From positions 1 through 10,207 of the forward strand of contig JAKOGH010000609.1 of assembly GCA_024811115.1 (NCBI GenBank): 10,207 bases of DNA. The letters run 5' to 3'. A program made the translations under genes and the position numbers. Of the stretch, positions 1-7,565 are shown one piece after another. Position 1 is the stretch's first letter. Every line of letters starts with the position of its first letter. A model generated the notes under the pieces. It saw only the letters and a program-made list of their open reading frames with translations, searched no databases and was not told the origin of the DNA. The DNA comes from Terana coerulea. Its lineage: Eukaryota; Basidiomycota; Agaricomycetes; Polyporales; Phanerochaetaceae.

Positions 1-190
1 CACAACAGCCGTGCCGCTGCACGCGGACGCCGGCGACGCCGATGGGCGAACGGGCAGCAGCGCCTGGGGCGGCGGCGACCTGCGTGACGTATTGTCGGCG
101 GCGGCCCTGCCGTGCCCTGTCCCACGGGATGCGGACAGGGCGTCGCCCGCCGCTGGTGCGGGCAGGTGTGCGCCCGGGCCTAGGCACGTT
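1..190 (-). pseudogene. Hydrophobin relic R1, cut by the window edge
   Basis: The minus strand from about 55 to 1 reads RSPIGVAGV and then, one frame over, SACSGTAVV. This matches [20 protein letters not shown] of the intact modules, with the fourth cysteine changed to Arg and 11 nt missing between GV and the next cysteine. Bases 55-190 resemble the matching upstream part of the relic at 9575-9672. Later exons would lie beyond the left edge. No intact reading frame remains. Confidence 0.6.
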
Positions 191-405
191 CACGCTGAGA
201 ACCGACCGGCGTTAGCAACGCATCGAAGTTGGAGGCAGCACCGGTCGAGCTTCGGTCCGAAATGTGCGTCGCGGGATACCGGGATGGTGCAGCTCAGGGC
301 CATGAGGGTGCTTAGTGCCTTCGCAAAAATTTAGTGTCAGCTAAGCAACCAAACTGTAACCGTTGAGACACTCACCAGTCGACTTTCGAGCCCTTCGTCC
401 TGCGA
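180..405. repeat. Relic copy of the hydrophobin upstream region (matches 6005-6260)
   Basis: Shared blocks in order are AGGCACGTTCA, AGGCAGC..GGTCGAGCTTCG, CTATGAGGRTGCTT-like CCATGAGGGTGCTTAG, AGTGTCAGCTAAGC against CTGTCAGCGAAGC, and CACTCACCA..TTCGA..CCCT..GTCCTGCGA. Orientation is the same as at 6005-6260. It sits directly upstream of minus-strand relic R1, as expected if R1 was once a complete gene whose first exon was later lost. Confidence 0.65.
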
Positions 406-528
406 TGCCGCTGCCGCTAGCTATATACAATGAGGAACGAGCCGTGAAGCAGAGGCGGACGCGAAGGGGCGTACGAAAACACCGTCGGTGCAAGGTACGG
501 TCATGCCGCTGCACGCGGAGCCGGTGGC
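400..528 (-). pseudogene. Hydrophobin relic R2 with a recognisable intron
   Basis: The minus strand reads ACRP near 528, then one frame over GSACSGMTVPCTDGVF ending at 475. A GT-AG intron follows (474-421, GTACGC...TATATAG), then SGSGIAG, which matches NGVGIGCVP with the last cysteine gone. The exon-intron placement equals the second intron of each intact module. The frame is broken between the fourth and fifth cysteine, as in the other relics. Clearly derived from a hydrophobin and not functional. Confidence 0.65.
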
Positions 529-604
529 GGGGGCGGCATGCGTGGCGGATCTTCAGCGGCCGACTGCAGCCTGAGCCCTGCCCTGCCATACGGGATGCGC
601 GAGA

Positions 605-1230
605 GGGCAGTAGCCAGACCTCAAACGACGCGATGCATGAGGAGGGCGCGCCCGCAGCATCCCCCGCTGCCTTCTTCCCGCAGCGGCGTATACGTTCACA
701 CTCTACGTTCTCCGCGGGCGCGTCGATCTCGAGTTTGTGCACCCTGGACCGTCGCTGGGAAGGCGTCGGCGCAGGGAGGTCGGCCGGTCGTGACGCGTCT
801 ACGTTACTGTTTTCGAGAATAGAAGCGGGTGCGATAAAAGAGGCCAGGGTCTGTGGTGTCTTTGCATGTCGGTGCGGGGCCGCGAGCAGGTGAAGGCGGG
901 AAGAGAGATCTACGTGAAGCGCCGGCTGCATCTTGGTCCGATCCACCACAGTCCACCACCCGGTCGCGTCGCTCCGATTGAGGCGCAGCGGCGCGTTTCA
1001 GAAGCAGCGCATCGACGCGTCGTGCCAGGCGACATGTAAGTAAGATCCGAATCCACCGCATACATGCATCGTCCCAGAGTCGAAGCCATGGCCTCAGCCA
1101 ACAACAGCCAGCTGGCATCCGTGGCACCAGTCGTCACGTCACCTGTCTGCTTGCCAGACTCTGAAGCAAAGCCACGCATCCTCAGCCCGCGTCGCTCGAG
1201 CACGCTATCGTGCGTGTACAGGGATGTCGG
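605..1230. repeat. Diverged direct repeat A (partner at 7700-8420)
   Basis: Matches to the partner in the same order include GACCTCAAACGACGCG, CTTCTTCCCGCAGCGGC, GAAGGCGTCGGCGCAGGG, GTCGTGACGCGTCTACGT, CGCGAGCAGGTGAAGGCGGG, GGCCTCAGCCAACAACAGCC and TCACCTGTCTGCTTG. On the minus strand this copy shows frame breaks relative to the partner: a 4-nt difference near 910 and a 10-nt difference near 1165. A 57-nt in-frame stretch is also missing near 1117. It looks like the decayed member of the pair. Confidence 0.7.
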
Positions 1231-1812
1231 CCGGGGCAGTGAAGATCACGCAAGCGCGACATGCGCGATCAGAACACGCGAGGACTTGTGCCTCGGCAGG
1301 TCCCAGCGAGAGTACAGTGGCTGTAGAGCGATATGGTTATGTCGGTGTAGAGTGCCGTGCGGCTGCACGCCAGGAGGACTCGAAAGTGCAGGTAGGTGCA
1401 GTTCATGATGGACGCAGAAAGACAAGGCTGAAGCGCCGAAGGTCCCAGGTTTAGCGTGTCACATAGCAAGGAGCCAAGACGAAGAGGAAACCGAGGGTTG
1501 TCCCACAGAGTGCTTCAGACAGTACTCCATGCAAGGTATACATCCGTCAACATACTCGTACATTTCAGTCAGTCGTGGGTACATGATTTACATTCATACA
1601 GTTCAAAAGTCCACTTGTCGTCCGTTCTCCCCCGCAACGTTCGAGACTCCTGCTTCTCCTCCCCCGCCTTCGTGAGAACATCGTTATAGTACAACAGAAA
1701 ATCCTATCCAATATCGGCGGTGCTCTACAGAAGATGTAGCAAGCGTTTGAGATATCGTGGATACAAGAATAATTGTGGGAGAACGTACGAGGCTAATTTC
1801 GCTCAGGGGAGC
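1230..1812. other. No gene seen; downstream flank of the single-module hydrophobin
   Basis: Both strands hold only short open frames with no recognisable motif. Bases of about 1690-1812 would be the 3' untranslated region of the minus-strand gene; no canonical AATAAA was seen. A short match to the antisense of the hydrophobin CSG region near 1350-1370 is too weak to call. Confidence 0.5.
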
Positions 1813-2462
1813 TCAAAGGCTGACAGGAACGCATCCAACGCCGATGCTGCCCTGCACATTATATCAGCATACAGAGACCAGGGAGTAAGAAAAGTGCGAG
1901 CGACTTACGACAATCCCGTTGGAGCAGTTGACAGTCGTGCCGCTGCACTCCGAGCCAGAGCCGACGCCGATGACGCTGATGGGCGAGCACGTCAAGCCGA
2001 CGAGGGCGTTGATATCGCTCGCATCAACGCCGAGCAGACTGAGTATAGCGGAGCCGGCCAGCGAGTTGGCCTATATCGACATATTTAGTATATATGTCAG
2101 AAGAAGAAAAGGAGATTCGAGACGTACGGCCTCGGTGCTGGCGCAGCAGGCAGTCGTCGGCGTGCTGCCGCCCAAAATACCGGTGGGCAGAGGCAGGCCG
2201 GTGGGGAGGATTCCGGTGGGGAGAATGCCAGTCGGCAGGAGGTCCTTGCGGAGAATACCAGTGGGCAGGAGCCCCGGCGGCAGAATGCCAGTCGGCAAAA
2301 GGCCCGTGGGCAGGAGACCCGGGGGCAGAATGCCCGTGGGGAGAAGGCCCGGGGCAGGATGCCGCCAAGCTGGCGCTTCTCCTCGGCGTCGCGGGCCACG
2401 GGTGTGGCGACCGCAAGAAGAGGGAGGGCGAGCACGATGGTCGAGAGGAGGCGGGAGAACAT
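1813..2462 (-). CDS. Single-module hydrophobin paralogue, frameshifted in exon 1 (possible pseudogene)
   Basis: Exons are 2462-2128, 2070-1909 and 1851-1813, with GT-AG introns of 57 nt each. The protein starts with a signal peptide (MFSRLL...LLAVAT), a Lys-Arg at 29-30 and QLGGILP. The frame then breaks. The remaining [10 protein letters not shown] repeats, [11 protein letters not shown], the helix-loop part ([19 protein letters not shown]), [11 protein letters not shown] and [16 protein letters not shown] all lie in the frame one base away. Exon 1 is 335 nt; one more base would give 336 and a 178-residue product. Module cysteines match those of the larger neighbour: the first canonical cysteine is absent and the sixth is Asn (TVNCSN). 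Promoter, introns and domain are otherwise intact. The break is either a recent inactivation or a sequence error. Confidence 0.8.
2173..2354 (-). repeat. [10 protein letters not shown] repeat block of the single-module paralogue
   Basis: Twelve units of about 15 nt encode [15 protein letters not shown] and the odd units RKDLL and PTGLPL. They are readable only in the frame after the C-run break. PPGLL units are absent from the larger neighbour, so the repeat has diverged since duplication. Confidence 0.85.
2351..2354 (-). other. Frameshift site: C-run one base short
   Basis: On the minus strand the first repeat reads CTG followed by four C and GGG. The equivalent position in sister repeats of the same exon reads CTG followed by five C and GGG. 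The shift comes just after codon 37. Every downstream feature (repeats, cysteine pair, splice phase) fits the frame that one extra C would give. Slippage in a homopolymer and a base-calling error are both plausible. Confidence 0.8.
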
Positions 2463-2546
2463 CTTGTTTGCTGGAGAGTGTTGGAGAGTGCAGGAACACT
2501 AGAAGTGAGTGCTGGTTGCTGAAGATGAGTCGTCGACTTGCGTGCC

Positions 2547-2554
2547 CTTATATA
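2547..2554 (-). promoter_or_regulatory. TATA box of the single-module hydrophobin gene
   Basis: The minus strand reads CGTATATAAGGG, a consensus TATA box 85 nt upstream of the ATG at 2462. The spacing equals that of the larger paralogue. The following leader is C/A rich and ends CAGCAAACAAG before the ATG, almost the same as in the neighbour. Confidence 0.75.
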
Positions 2555-2602
2555 CGCTCTGTATTCAATGGCATGCCGAGAAAGGCGCAGCAGAGCACCG
2601 AA

Positions 2603-2615
2603 GACGTAGTATGTT
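2603..2615 (-). promoter_or_regulatory. Conserved upstream motif AACATACTACGTC at -141 (single-module gene)
   Basis: This is the second copy of the 13-nt block shared with the tandem gene promoter, again 141 nt upstream of the ATG. Functional importance is inferred from matching sequence and spacing. Confidence 0.55.
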
Positions 2616-3088
2616 TTTGACATGGGCGTGTCGGCGTCGTTGCAAAGCTCCACAGCACGAGACGCAGAGACGCTCTTCCCCAACGGCGACGCGGAGCCCT
2701 TTCACATCTGACGGACAAGGCACACAGCCAGTCAGTCAAATCCGGCGAAGAAGTCGTCGCGCGTACCTGAATGACCTTCCCAGAACGGAGTGTGTCGCCA
2801 CCAAGGGACAGGTCACGGTATCCCACACGCATGACATATCGGCGGCAAAGGTGAGGGTAAGAAGCATGTTTTTTGGCGTGCATTCAGTCGTCCGAACTCC
2901 GAATTTGAATCATGCAGCATGGGAGTGTCGGGATTACCGTCTCAAGTCTGCTCTGGTTGGAAAAAGTCGACGTTAGTTGCACTAAAAACTTCCTATCATC
3001 ACACTCGTAATGTTATCCCGCCAGCCCAGCTACTTCGTAACAGGGACCCTGCGGCCGTGTAGGTGCAGTGAACCGTAGAGGTGCTGAC

Positions 3089-3118
3089 GAGGTCATACAT
3101 ATGTCAATGTATGACCTC
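3089..3118. repeat. Perfect inverted repeat, 12-bp arms and 6-nt loop
   Basis: GAGGTCATACAT at 3089-3100 is followed by the loop ATGTCA and then ATGTATGACCTC at 3107-3118, an exact reverse complement. It lies about 630 nt upstream of the single-module gene. It could be a dimeric operator site or a structural element; its function is unknown. Confidence 0.85.
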
Positions 3119-3627
3119 ACGCATCAGCCGCGTGTTCTCGACATATGAATCTGACGACAATACACAGCCCAAAAGAACCAAGAGGCAATGGCGAGGGTAT
3201 GCCCGATATTCGTGTACATTTGCAAAACGGGCGCGGGCGCGCGGGACCATGCGAGAATGCAAGGTTGAAGCGTGCTCACCACGAGTCCGACGTTCACACG
3301 TCGTGACGACGGTCGATGTCATCCTGGCACGGGACTGTAGCTCTGCGCTGATCCTCGACCGTAAAATAGCGTTGGTGAATGGTGACCGCCGCGGAGGGAC
3401 GTCTGCTACGCAGATGATGCATGGAGTGAGTACCCGGAAGATGTGTTTTCAAAGAGTACGGGATACGGTACTTTCACGTCGAACGATGACGTCTGGCCGA
3501 AAGCCACGTTCATCCGTCGAGATCGAGTACTGATAATTACGGGGAAGGGCTGTGACAATGCAGACTGGCAGCGCCGAGGTTGGAGGGAGGAACCAACCAC
3601 TGGACCGAACAGAGGCCCGACTGCGGC

Positions 3628-3690
3628 GACCACCGACGCCACAAAGGCTCTGCGTCTAGAGGTAAGAGCCTGAGATTTCCGCGCGTCGTT
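3628..3690 (+). repeat. Conserved 60-nt block, copy 1 of 3
   Basis: GCGACCACCGACGCCACAAA begins a block of about 60 nt that recurs at 6888-6945 in the same orientation and at 7565-7625 inverted. Read on the minus strand it gives RGNLRLLPLDAEPLWRRW. Confidence 0.6.
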
Positions 3691-4177
3691 ATAAAGTTGC
3701 GAGCCGACGAGCCGGATCCTCTACGTGTACCTGAGTCGGAGTGGGAAACGGCGACACCGCTCTTTGCATCTGGGGAACTTGGCAAGCTAGCCCGTCGCAG
3801 TTTAAGCAAACAGCACTCAGCTGTGCCGAAAGGTGTGAACGTACTAAGACGCAGCTTGACAATGCCTCCGCACCTTGACGGGGGAAGTGTATGGCAGTGC
3901 TCTAGATGAACGCAGGAGGAAAGACGCGAAGCGCCAGCAGCTCGCCGCCTGCCGCTGCCAAGACATCTTCAAACTGAGCGCCCGCAGGTCGCACAGATGA
4001 TCGCAAGCATTGTTCCACACCATCGACTCAATATAACGCAGTTCCAACTAGAATTAGACATATTCCAGAGCTGCAATATATTCATTCAATACCGTACAGT
4101 AAAAGTGTCCATTCAATCCGTAAGTATGCAAACATCTTTAGCGTCCTTCGCGATGCACTCTCATAGTATGATACGCC

Positions 4178-5624
4178 TCAGAGAGTGACCGGCACACAGC
4201 CGATACCAACGCCATTCTATACAAAGCACCATGTCAGTTACAATGCAACAATAAGGTAAACAATGGTAAGACGTACGACGACGCCGTTGGAGCAAGACAC
4301 GGTCGAGCCGCTGCAGGCCGAGCCAGAGCCGACACCGACGACGCTGATGGGCGAGCACGTCAGGCCGATGAGGCCGCTGATGTCGCTCGCGTCGATACCG
4401 AGGAGGCCGAGAAGGGCGGAACCGGAGGCTGAGTTCGCCTGCAGCAAGCTCGTTAGCAAGTGCACTTGGATTTAGATAAGAGAGGGCACTGACGGCCTCA
4501 GTGCTGTTGCAGCAGGCAGTAGTCGGGGTGCTGGGCGCCGCGTTGCGCTTCTTGCTCGCCGTGATGGGCACGCAGCCGATGCCGACGCCGTTCTGCGCGA
4601 AAGAGATGCTTGTGATCAGAAACGAGCCATGAAGGGCAGGTGGAAATGAAAGGACATACGACGACGCCGTTGCTGCAGCTGACCGTCGAGCCGCTGCACT
4701 CAGACCCGGAGCCGACGCCGACGACGCTGATGGGCGAGCAAGTCAGGCCGACGAGTGCGCTGACGTCGCTCGCATCGATGCCGAGAAGGCCAAGCAGGGC
4801 AGATCCGGCGGCCGAGTTGGCCTGGTTTATACACACTCAGCGATGAGATAAATTCAAGGAGTATAACTGGTACTCACAGGCTCGGTGCTGTCACAGCACG
4901 CAGTAGTCGGGTTGGCGGGCGGCGCCGTGTTGCGCTTCTTCGTGGTCGAGATCGGGACACAGCCGATGCCAACGCCGTTCTGTGTGCACATATTGTGAGG
5001 ACGGCAGTCATAAGCGCAGGCAACTGCGACCACGTACGACGACTCCGTTCGAGCACGAGACGGTGCTGCCGCTGCACTCGGAGCCAGACCCGACGCCGAC
5101 GACGCTGATCGGCGAGCAGGTCACGCCGACGAGCGCGTTCACGTCGCTTGCATCAATGCCAAGCAGCCCAAGCAGGGCCGATCCTGCAGCAGAGGTAGGC
5201 TAGGCAACGTTCTGTCAGTAGCTGCTCTGCGATACACGATGCACAAGAGGGTACTCACAGACTCGGTGCTGGCGCAGCAGGCAGTGGTCGGCGCGCCGGA
5301 CACAGCGTCCCTGGACAGAATACCCGTAGGCAGAACTCCCGTCGGCAAGATGCCGGTAGGAAGAATGCCCGTAGGCAGGATCCCGGTCGGCACGATGCCG
5401 GTAGGAAGAACGCCAGTGGGCATGGGGGTGGGCAAAATGCTGGCGGCCAAAATGCCAGTTGGAAGAAGGCCGGTGGGGAGAATGCCAGTGGGGAGGATGT
5501 CGGTGGGCAGAATACCGGTGGGAAGTTGGCGTTTCTCCTCGGTGCCTGCATTGCGCGCAACAGGTGTGGCGACCGCAAGAAGGGGGAGGGCGAGGACGGA
5601 GGCGGCGAGGACGCGAGAGAACAT
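4178..5624 (-). CDS. Secreted tandem (three-module) class I hydrophobin precursor, 7 exons
   Basis: Hydrophobins are small secreted fungal proteins that assemble into amphipathic films on hyphae and spores. Seen: exons 5624-5259, 5199-5038, 4979-4878, 4821-4660, 4592-4494, 4438-4277 and 4216-4178 total 1092 nt (363 aa plus TGA). All introns are GT-AG, 55-67 nt and phase 0. Residues 1-19 are a signal peptide ending LLAVA. A Lys-Arg follows at 31-32, then PTG[IVL]L-type pentapeptides at 35-103. Three modules follow, with cysteines at 116/117/150/164/171/183, 204/205/238/252/259/271 and 291/292/325/339/346/358. Each contains the family signatures [21 protein letters not shown] and NGVGIGCVP. Lys-Lys-Arg occurs at 190-192 and 278-280, between modules. 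The usual eight cysteines are reduced to six per module. Family members are normally about 100-150 aa with one module. The start is the only ATG that gives a signal peptide, in context GCAAACAAGATG. Exon model by eye; very likely correct. Confidence 0.92.
5316..5522 (-). repeat. PTGIL pentapeptide minisatellite within the tandem hydrophobin gene
   Basis: About 14 units of a 15-nt repeat encode PTG[IVL][LV] at residues 35-103. One unit is a four-residue PTPM and one is the degenerate AASIL. The block has no cysteine and lies between the Lys-Arg site and the first hydrophobin module. It is proline, glycine and aliphatic rich, so probably extended and hydrophobic. Its role is unknown; a wall- or surface-associated spacer is an inference. 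The paralogue at 2173-2354 carries a related block with PPGLL variants, so the repeat predates the gene duplication. Confidence 0.9.
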
Positions 5625-5708
5625 CTTGTTTGCTTGAGAGATTTGGAGGGACGTTGGGTGCGGTGAGTGCTGTTTGTTGGCGAAATGCCTTTGGGTCGAG
5701 GATGCGTA

Positions 5709-5714
5709 CTTATA
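5709..5714 (-). promoter_or_regulatory. TATA box of the tandem hydrophobin gene
   Basis: The minus strand reads ACATATAAGT, with the TATAAG core starting 85 nt upstream of the ATG. The paralogue has TATATAAGG at the same distance. Position and conservation support a core promoter; transcription starts were not observed. Confidence 0.7.
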
Positions 5715-5764
5715 TGTGCTCGGATACAGTGACGAGCTGAGGAAGGTGTAGTTCTACACCAGAC

Positions 5765-5777
5765 GACGTAGTATGTT
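5765..5777 (-). promoter_or_regulatory. Conserved upstream motif AACATACTACGTC at -141 (tandem gene)
   Basis: This 13-nt block is identical in the other hydrophobin promoter and begins 141 nt upstream of the ATG in both. The surrounding promoter has diverged much more, which suggests a regulator binding site. The factor is unknown. Confidence 0.55.
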
Positions 5778-6298
5778 CTTAGCCGGGAGGTGAGGGCGCG
5801 GTCGTCAAGCTCCGCAGAACGAGGACGAAGGAGTTGGTATTCAATAGCGAAGTGGAGTGTCTGCACATAGTAGGAGCAAAACGTCAGATCAGTTCTGTAG
5901 AAATTGTGAGAGCAGTTTCCGGCGTACCTGATGGAAGCTACGAAAATAGAAAGTGTCGCCACCAAGCAAAACGTCACAGCCCAAGCTGCACCGCAGCTAC
6001 CAGGCGACGAGGCACGTTCAAGTTGAAAACCAACATGTTTTGGCAATTCTTCCTGTGCGTCATCGGTTGTAGGCAGCGCTGGTCGAGCTTCGATGTGAAT
6101 CGTACGCCGTGGGTCGCCGGCATTGTCCGACTCAATGCTATGAGGATGCTTCGGGCCCTGGAAAAGTCCACTGTCAGCGAAGCGTCCAAACTGCAGTCTT
6201 TGCCGCACGCACTCACCACTCTGCGTTCGAACCCTCAGTCCTGCGACCAAGATGCAGCAGGCCATAGCGCAGGGAAAACCGCAAAAGCGTGGCGAGAA

Positions 6299-6327
6299 GG
6301 TGGTATATGTCATTGAATGATATCACC
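6299..6327. repeat. Degenerate inverted repeat, counterpart of the 3089-3118 hairpin
   Basis: GGTGGTAT at 6299-6306 faces ATATCACC at 6320-6327, with seven of eight positions pairing plus one G-T. The downstream text (CATCAGCCTCGTG) matches that after the perfect hairpin (CATCAGCCGCGTG), so the two are the same ancestral site. Confidence 0.6.
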
Positions 6328-6887
6328 CATCAGCCTCGTGCCCTGCGCAAATGAATGTGAGGGCGATGAACACCTTAGCCGAAACGCACGGCTTTGGAGG
6401 AGGGTATCGCCGGCATTCAGCTATATTTGAAAAAACGGCCGAGGCTCTGTTGGCGCATGAAGGAAGTCGAGGGCAATACGCACTCGCCCCATCAGCGGTC
6501 TCTCTTCACACTTCCCGGTCATGAAGACGACCGGCTGTGGAGTGGCAACGTGGTAAAGGTGTTTAGGAGGACAGCTCTAGCTATCTTTGTGTCTCACTCC
6601 ATGATACGAAGGCAGAGACGGAGACCACCGCGAGTGAGTGCTGCGGCTGCGCGGAGAATGGGCTGCGTGAGAACAGACTAGTAAGCCCACGCAACACGTC
6701 ACTCAGAAAACGGGGGTACATCACCTTCACGTTAGACTAAGGCTTCACTGAGGACGACAGAGGAAATGTAATACATCTGCTCAAGACTGAGACATCGAAG
6801 AAAGCCAAAGCTGGCCGAGTAGGTAGAGCTGAAGAAATTCCGAAAGGGACGACGGAGCGCGAACACCAGGCTTCAAAGCGTAGTCTC

Positions 6888-6945
6888 GGCAACCACCGAC
6901 GCCACGAAGGCACTACCGCGAGAGGCAAGCGTTTCTCGCGCCTAC
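6888..6945 (+). repeat. Conserved 60-nt block, copy 2 of 3
   Basis: CAACCACCGACGCCACGAAG begins this copy, which has the same orientation as the block at 3628-3690 and sits at the far end of the duplicated upstream segment. The minus-strand reading is RREKRLPLAVVPSWRRW. Confidence 0.6.
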
Positions 6946-6999
6946 CCCACAGACAGCACCAGGGGCCGTTACGACCAATGGATATCGCTTTGAAGGCAC

Positions 7000-7565
7000 G
7001 GTCGGTCAGCCTTGAGCACAGTGTAGCCAGCGACCGATTTATCCAGGAAACTCTGAGCTCTGAAGATGACGCGTGCAGATGTCCCGGCCGGGCGCGCAGA
7101 GAGACAGGCTTGATTCGCACTGGGCATATATACGGGTAAAACATGGTAGAGGAGGTGACTAGGGAGAGACTTCGGTAGTGGCCGCGATGGCGTAGTAGAG
7201 AATGGAGTTCATGCTGCTGGGACGTATCAGACGGTGTACCGAGCGTGGTAGATGGTTGGAGGACGGCGCACCTCTGTTCAGCTCAACGTCGCACATCATC
7301 GTAGGTACAACCTCCTCAGATGATTAAGCTCTTAGACTTGAACGCGTTACTCGCCCGCCTGCGACGGTTCGGGAATACAAGCACCAGGAACGGGTAGAGA
7401 GCCTTGTTAGCTGCGGCACGACGCTTCAACGTGATCCAGGAAGAATCCGTGGACAGAGTCGAGGGTACACTCCTAGCAGGCCTTGCGGACTATCAGCCAA
7501 CAAGCCAATCCGGTTCCGGTACACAGAGGATACGATTTGTCCGGTCACACCTTTTACATGACGTG
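7000..7565. other. No gene or repeat seen
   Basis: Open frames here are short and carry no family motif. I found no convincing match to other parts of the window. It lies between the end of the duplicated upstream segment and the inverted 60-nt block. Confidence 0.4.

Larger units (their letters stand above)
2590..3800. repeat. Upstream segment of the single-module gene, diverged copy of about 5740-7000
   Basis: Ordered matches to the upstream region of the larger gene support a duplicated segment. They include GACGTAGTATGTT, GCGTACCTGA..GTGTCGCCACCAAG (2761-2805 against 5922-5965), CATGTTTT (2867 against 6032), GGAAAAAGTC (2958 against 6160), a hairpin followed by CATCAGCC (3089-3130 against 6299-6335), and ACCACCGACGCCACAAAGGC (3628 against about 6893). 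I see no gene here; the open frames show no recognisable protein. It separates the two head-to-tail hydrophobin genes. Confidence 0.65.
5740..7000. repeat. Upstream segment of the tandem gene, diverged copy of about 2590-3800
   Basis: This is the partner of the upstream segment at 2590-3800, with the same blocks in the same order and orientation. Part of it (6005-6260) also has a third copy at 180-405. No supportable gene was found in it, so it is best read as promoter and intergenic DNA carried along in the duplication. Confidence 0.65.

Noticed and set aside
1340..1375. Possible fourth hydrophobin relic (GTGCCGTGCGGCTGCACGCC)
   Set aside because: Only about 20 nt resemble the antisense of the CSG region, and neighbouring exon, intron or linker features are absent.
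2071..2499. Alternative start at 2499 in the frame that holds the repeats and cysteines of the single-module gene
   Set aside because: This start has no signal peptide and lies inside the 5' leader. The ATG at 2462 gives the same signal peptide as the paralogue, so a frameshift is the better explanation.
1919..2620. A 233-codon plus-strand frame with VGR-type repeats (PVGRMPVGR)
   Set aside because: It is the antisense of the PTGIL repeat and hydrophobin module. The repeats follow from the minus-strand minisatellite, and the sense frame has correct introns and family motifs.
5239..5637. Plus-strand 132-codon frame with repeated PVGRMPVGR
   Set aside because: It is antisense to exon 1 of the tandem gene and has no independent support.
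5255..6313. A 352-codon minus-strand frame overlapping exon 1 of the tandem hydrophobin
   Set aside because: It is the GC-rich out-of-frame shadow of the PTGIL repeat and promoter. The signal peptide and cysteine motifs lie in the other frame, and this one has no domain.
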